From positions 310,001 to 374,000 of the forward strand of contig OZ245059.1 of assembly GCA_965224735.1 (NCBI GenBank): a DNA stretch of 64,000 bases. Direction: 5' to 3'. Made by a program: the position numbers and the translations under genes. The notes below the pieces were generated by a model, which did not search any database, was not told the DNA's origin, and saw only the letters and a list, made by a program, of their open reading frames with translations. Source of the DNA: Robiginitomaculum_A sp036478535. Its GTDB lineage: Bacteria > Pseudomonadota > Alphaproteobacteria > Caulobacterales > Maricaulaceae. Below, piece by piece: positions 60,490-64,000 of the stretch (position 1 is the first letter of the stretch; the number at the start of each line of letters is the position of its first letter).

Positions 60490-62601
60490 ATGCGTTATAA
60501 AAATTTATTTAAACCTCTTGATCTTGGTTTTACGGCTTTACGGAACAGGGTTATTATGGGTTCGATGCACACAGGATTGGAAGAAGTTGACACAACAGGT
60601 GAACGTGTAGCGGCTTTTTATTCTGAGCGTGCTCAAGGGGGAGTTGGACTTATCATCACTGGAGGGGTGTCGCCAAACACTGAAGGTGGAACTGGTCTTC
60701 CTGGCGATGATGCAAGCTTTGGGCGTTTGGATACCGATGCATCATTGGAAATTCACCGTAAAGTTACCCAATCCGTACACACTTGGGATTCAAAAATTTT
60801 GCTGCAAATCCTTCATACTGGACGCTATTCTTACTTTCCAAATTCAGTGGCTCCATCACCTATTAAAGCACCAATTTCTCCTCATCAGCCCAAGGAAATG
60901 ACTGAAGATGATATAAAACGCACCATTTCAGATTTTATCACTTGTGCGAAACGGGCAAAACGGGCTGGTTATGATGGTGTCGAAGTTATGGGATCAGAAG
61001 GGTATTTGATAAATCAATTTCTAGCACCAGCGACTAACAAGCGCAAAGATCAATGGGGCACTGAATATAAAAACCGAATGCGGTTTGCAGTCGAGATTGT
61101 TAAAGGCATACGCCAAAAGGTTGGCGAAGATTTCATTATTATGTATCGGTTGTCGATGATTGACCTCGTTGATGGGGGGAGCACATGGCCTGAAATTGTT
61201 CAACTGGCAAAAGCAATTGAAACTGCGGGGGCAACAATTCTTAATACGGGAATTGGTTGGCATGAAGCCAGAATTCCAACAATTGCTCAGGCGACACCAA
61301 GGGGGGCGTGGACGTGGGTGACAGCGCGAATGAAGGATAATGTTTCAATCCCGATTGTTGCGTCAAACCGCATAAATATGCCGGATCAGGCGGAGGCTAT
61401 ATTGGAACGTGGTGAGGCTGATATGGTCTCAATGGCCCGGCCTTTTCTCGCCGATGGCTTTCTTGTAAATAAAGCCGCCGAGGGGCGGGAAGACGAAATA
61501 AACACCTGCATAGCCTGCAATCAAGCCTGCTTAGATCATATTTTTTCTCTCAAAATATGCTCATGCATAGTCAACCCGCGAGCCTGCCATGAAACTTTGT
61601 ATTCGGATGCCCCTGCGAGGCATATAAAAAACATTGCAGTCGTTGGCAGTGGCCCTGCTGGCCTAAGTTTTGCGTGTGAGGCTGCGCAAAGGGGACACTC
61701 TGTTACTTTGTTTGAAGCTGAAAACCATATCGGCGGGCAGTTAAATATTGCTCGCAACATCCCTGGAAAGAATGAATTCGACGAAACAATAAGGTATTTT
61801 AATACGCAGTTGCGAATGTGTGGCGTTGAAATTTTTCTTAATAACGAAGTGCGTGCAAAATCTTTAATACATGGTTTTGACGAAGTGGTTCTAGCTACGG
61901 GTGTCAAGCCTCGTTCTCTTGATATTGAAGGCAGCAATCATCAAAAAGTTATTTCGTATGTAGATATTTTGACAGGACGTAAAGTCGCTGGAAAAAAAGT
62001 CGCTATCATAGGGGCTGGTGGCATTGGTTTCGATACGGCTGAGTATTTGTTGCATGATCCTAAAAGTAATTTGAATGTGGCACATTTCCAAAACAAATGG
62101 GGAATTAATCCAGACTGGGGGCAAAATGATAATCAACGTGGAGGACTTGCTAGAGTTCCGTCTTTAACCCCCATACGCCAAATATTTTTACTGCAAAGAA
62201 AAAAATCTCGCATAGGCGTTGGATTAGGGCGAACCACGGGATGGATCCACCGGGCTGAAATGAAATTGGGACAAGTCAAAATGTTAAATGGTGTCTCTTA
62301 TAATAAAATTGATGATCAAGGCTTGCATATTACACATGAGGACATTGAGCAGGTTTTGGATGTAGACACTATCATCGTATGTGCGGGGCAAGAGCCAAAT
62401 AAAAAACTATTTAAACCGTTGGTCGCCGCACAAATTCCCGTACATTTAATCGGCGGTGCAGACAAAGCGTCTGAATTGGATGCAAAACGTGCGATCAAGC
62501 AGGGGTTGGAGCTTGCTATTAGCATCTCGAAAGTTCCGTCCTCTCATTCTTTACACCATCAAATTTCTCAATCAAAAATATCAAACGCAGAGCTTAATTA
62601 A
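60490..62601 (+). CDS. fadH: NADH:flavin oxidoreductase of the 2,4-dienoyl-CoA reductase (FadH) type
   Basis: A 703-residue flavo-iron-sulfur enzyme. The N-terminal OYE-like TIM barrel (1-330) starts LFKPLDLGFTALRNRVIMGSMHTGLEE. The [4Fe-4S] ligands are C340, C343, C347 and C359 in CIACNQACLDHIFSLKIC. The C-terminal FAD/NAD(P) domains have VVGSGPAGLSFACEAA and AIIGAGGIGFDTAEYLL. In E. coli this enzyme reduces 2,4-dienoyl-CoA during unsaturated fatty acid beta-oxidation. The enoyl-CoA hydratase next door supports acyl-CoA chemistry. Confidence 0.9.
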   Translation: MRYKNLFKPLDLGFTALRNRVIMGSMHTGLEEVDTTGERVAAFYSERAQGGVGLIITGGVSPNTEGGTGLPGDDASFGRLDTDASLEIHRKVTQSVHTWDSKILLQILHTGRYSYFPNSVAPSPIKAPISPHQPKEMTEDDIKRTISDFITCAKRAKRAGYDGVEVMGSEGYLINQFLAPATNKRKDQWGTEYKNRMRFAVEIVKGIRQKVGEDFIIMYRLSMIDLVDGGSTWPEIVQLAKAIETAGATILNTGIGWHEARIPTIAQATPRGAWTWVTARMKDNVSIPIVASNRINMPDQAEAILERGEADMVSMARPFLADGFLVNKAAEGREDEINTCIACNQACLDHIFSLKICSCIVNPRACHETLYSDAPARHIKNIAVVGSGPAGLSFACEAAQRGHSVTLFEAENHIGGQLNIARNIPGKNEFDETIRYFNTQLRMCGVEIFLNNEVRAKSLIHGFDEVVLATGVKPRSLDIEGSNHQKVISYVDILTGRKVAGKKVAIIGAGGIGFDTAEYLLHDPKSNLNVAHFQNKWGINPDWGQNDNQRGGLARVPSLTPIRQIFLLQRKKSRIGVGLGRTTGWIHRAEMKLGQVKMLNGVSYNKIDDQGLHITHEDIEQVLDVDTIIVCAGQEPNKKLFKPLVAAQIPVHLIGGADKASELDAKRAIKQGLELAISISKVPSSHSLHHQISQSKISNAELN

Positions 62602-62612
62602 TAAGGTAATCC

Positions 62613-63431
62613 ATGACGTATACATGTTTCAATATTTCTAAAAAATCGGGTGTCGCAAAACTGACAATGTCGAGGCCTGAAAAAGCAAATAGTATGAATA
62701 ACGCTTTTTGGGATGAATTACCAAAATTGTTAAATGAATTAGACGCTGGTGGTGACATTCGTGTGTGCATTTTATCAGGTGAGGGAAAGCACTTTTCTGG
62801 GGGTATGGATTTATCATTTTTTGCTAACCCAGAATTTATCAACCTTGCCGATCCTAGAAAGCGAGAGATTGTCGCACAGGTGGTTAAAGATTTGCAAAAT
62901 GCACTCGCCACACTTCAAAGTGTAAGATTTCCCGTCATAGCTGCAATTCATGGTGCTTGCCTTGGTGGCGCCCTTGAGATGGCTGGGTTTTGCGATTTTA
63001 GAGTTGCCTGTGCGGACGCTCAATTCGGTATTGAGGAGATCAATGTTGGTATGATGGCGGATCTTGGGGCACTACAATTATTGCCGCGTTTAATGCCAGA
63101 AGGAATTGTCCGTGAGCTTGCCTATACTGGAGATAGACTCGATGCGGAGCGTGCTCACAGGCTTCATTTGGTTAATGCTGTATATCAGGATTATGACACC
63201 ATGATGCGGGCTGTTGAAAAAATTGCCAAAAAAATTGCGACAAAACCTCCGTTGGCGATTTCTGGCTGCAAAAGAGCGTTTAACTTTGGGCGTAATCATG
63301 GCCTCACAGAAGCACTATCACACGCTTGCCTGCTACAATCAGCGATACTTGATCCAAAAAGTGTAATGGCGGCAATGCAGGCTAACATGAATAAATCAGA
63401 CGCTAAATACGATAATTCTTTAGCAAAATAA
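62613..63431 (+). CDS. Enoyl-CoA hydratase/isomerase family protein
   Basis: A 272-residue crotonase-fold protein, 11 bp after fadH. GEGKHFSGGMDLSFF and IAAIHGACLGGALEMAGFCDFRVA supply the oxyanion hole; the usual acidic residue region IEEINVGMMADLGALQLLPRL is present, closest to dienoyl-CoA isomerase/hydratase members. Exact substrate unknown. It is followed by a tandem 11-bp repeat. Confidence 0.88.
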   Translation: MTYTCFNISKKSGVAKLTMSRPEKANSMNNAFWDELPKLLNELDAGGDIRVCILSGEGKHFSGGMDLSFFANPEFINLADPRKREIVAQVVKDLQNALATLQSVRFPVIAAIHGACLGGALEMAGFCDFRVACADAQFGIEEINVGMMADLGALQLLPRLMPEGIVRELAYTGDRLDAERAHRLHLVNAVYQDYDTMMRAVEKIAKKIATKPPLAISGCKRAFNFGRNHGLTEALSHACLLQSAILDPKSVMAAMQANMNKSDAKYDNSLAK

Positions 63432-63436
63432 GAGTC

Positions 63437-63468
63437 TGAATACCCACTGAATACCCATTGAATACTTA
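63437..63468. repeat. 11-bp tandem repeat after the enoyl-CoA hydratase gene
   Basis: TGAATACCCAC, TGAATACCCAT, then a partial third copy TGAATAC. It fills most of the spacer before the next gene. Confidence 0.8.
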
Positions 63469-63480
63469 AAGGAAGTAACA

Positions 63481-64000
63481 TGAAAAATCAATATGATGTT
63501 GTAATTATTGGGGCAGGTAATGGCGGGCTTACGGCTGCTGTTAAGTTGCAACAAAACGGCGTAAAAACACTTTTAATTGAAAAGCATAATATCCCTGGTG
63601 GATGTGCGACATCATTTGTACGAGGTGACTTCGAATTTGAAGTAGCCCTTCATCAACTAAGTGGAATGGGCTCAGAGGATTCTCCATTTGTTTTACGTAA
63701 TGTTTTTGCAGATTTAGGCGTTTTAGATCGCGTTGAATTTATAGAAGAACATGAACTTTACAGGTTGGTCATTCCTGGTAAATTAGATATAACTTTGCCA
63801 GCGAGTGTTAAAGGTGTTGCAAAAACCCTTAAAGAGGAGTTTCCAAAAGAAGAAAAAGCTATTGATGATTTTCTTCATCTTTGCATGGTTTTGGCGCTTG
63901 AAACTTACATGGCCTTACCAAGAGCGCGTAAAACTAATGATCAGGAAATATTGAAACAAAATTGCCAGAGTTTTGTTAAGTATGGATTGATGTCTACCAA
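63481..64000 (+). CDS. FAD-dependent phytoene-desaturase/retinol-saturase-like oxidoreductase, N-terminal part
   Basis: At least 173 residues, running off the end of the window. AAGGAA precedes the ATG. YDVVIIGAGNGGLTAAVKLQQNG is the dinucleotide-binding motif, then EKHNIPGGCATSF, typical of the CrtI/retinol-saturase group. Placed after fadH and a crotonase, it may act on a lipid or acyl-CoA-derived substrate rather than carotenoids; this is inference. Confidence 0.82.

Noticed and set aside
1..64000. CRISPR arrays, tRNA and rRNA genes
   Set aside because: No regularly spaced repeats, tRNA T-loop signatures or rRNA segments were found on either strand by eye.

Overview
The window looks like about 64 kb of chromosome from an AT-leaning alphaproteobacterium (GC by eye in the low to mid 40s percent). 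Evidence: the block dnaQ-coaE-aroE-maf-ppsR | rho-mnmE-mnmG-rsmG-parA-parB is the origin region known from Caulobacter and Rickettsia relatives; lysyl-tRNA synthetase is class I; PutA is paired with an Lrp-type regulator; lumazine synthase is of the RibH2 type; Flp and TadE-like genes and a large TonB receptor are present. A Caulobacterales/Hyphomonadales-like organism is plausible, but rank below class is inference.

Layout. 1-9277: end of mtaB, ftsY, a YciB/IspZ septation protein, aconitase, then the minus-strand run dnaQ, coaE, aroE, maf, ppsR. 9278-9815: very AT-rich gap with perfect DnaA-box matches between genes that diverge from it, the best oriC candidate. 9816-20268: rho, a GST, mnmE, mnmG, rsmG and parA-parB, with two perfect parS sites about 4 kb from the origin. 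An internally deleted MmeI/YeeA-like DNA methyltransferase gene sits between rsmG and parA. 20.3-31.3 kb: outer-membrane barrel candidate, nrdB, tyrosine phosphatase, a small Flp/TadE cluster, SH3 protein, hydroxyacid dehydrogenase, a broken IS1595-type element, RNase D, a lytic transglycosylase, rpmJ and a TPR protein. 31.4-47.4 kb: TonB receptor, putA with its divergent Lrp regulator, class I lysS, an LplT-like MFS transporter, an ABC-ATPase remnant, icd, trmJ-like methyltransferase, rarD, rpsD, a membrane protein, grxD and bolA. 47.4-59.1 kb: purC-purS-purQ-purL (reading into bolA-grxD), bioB facing bioF-bioD-bioA, and an FMN-riboswitch-led ribH-ribD-ribE-ribA operon. 59.2-64 kb: an IS481-like element with a frameshifted transposase, then fadH, an enoyl-CoA hydratase and the start of a phytoene-desaturase-like oxidoreductase.

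How it works together. The left half is replication, segregation and tRNA-modification housekeeping. The right half holds compact biosynthetic units (purine, biotin, riboflavin) plus proline and lipid catabolism.

The most unusual signal is not one gene. It is a recurring pattern of 11-17 bp direct tandem duplications at gene ends, gene starts and leaders. These include three perfect 15-bp duplications inside the biotin cluster and one 16-bp duplication that breaks a transposase frame. No CRISPR array, tRNA or rRNA gene was seen, and I found no clear new defence system; the closest candidate is the internally deleted methyltransferase.
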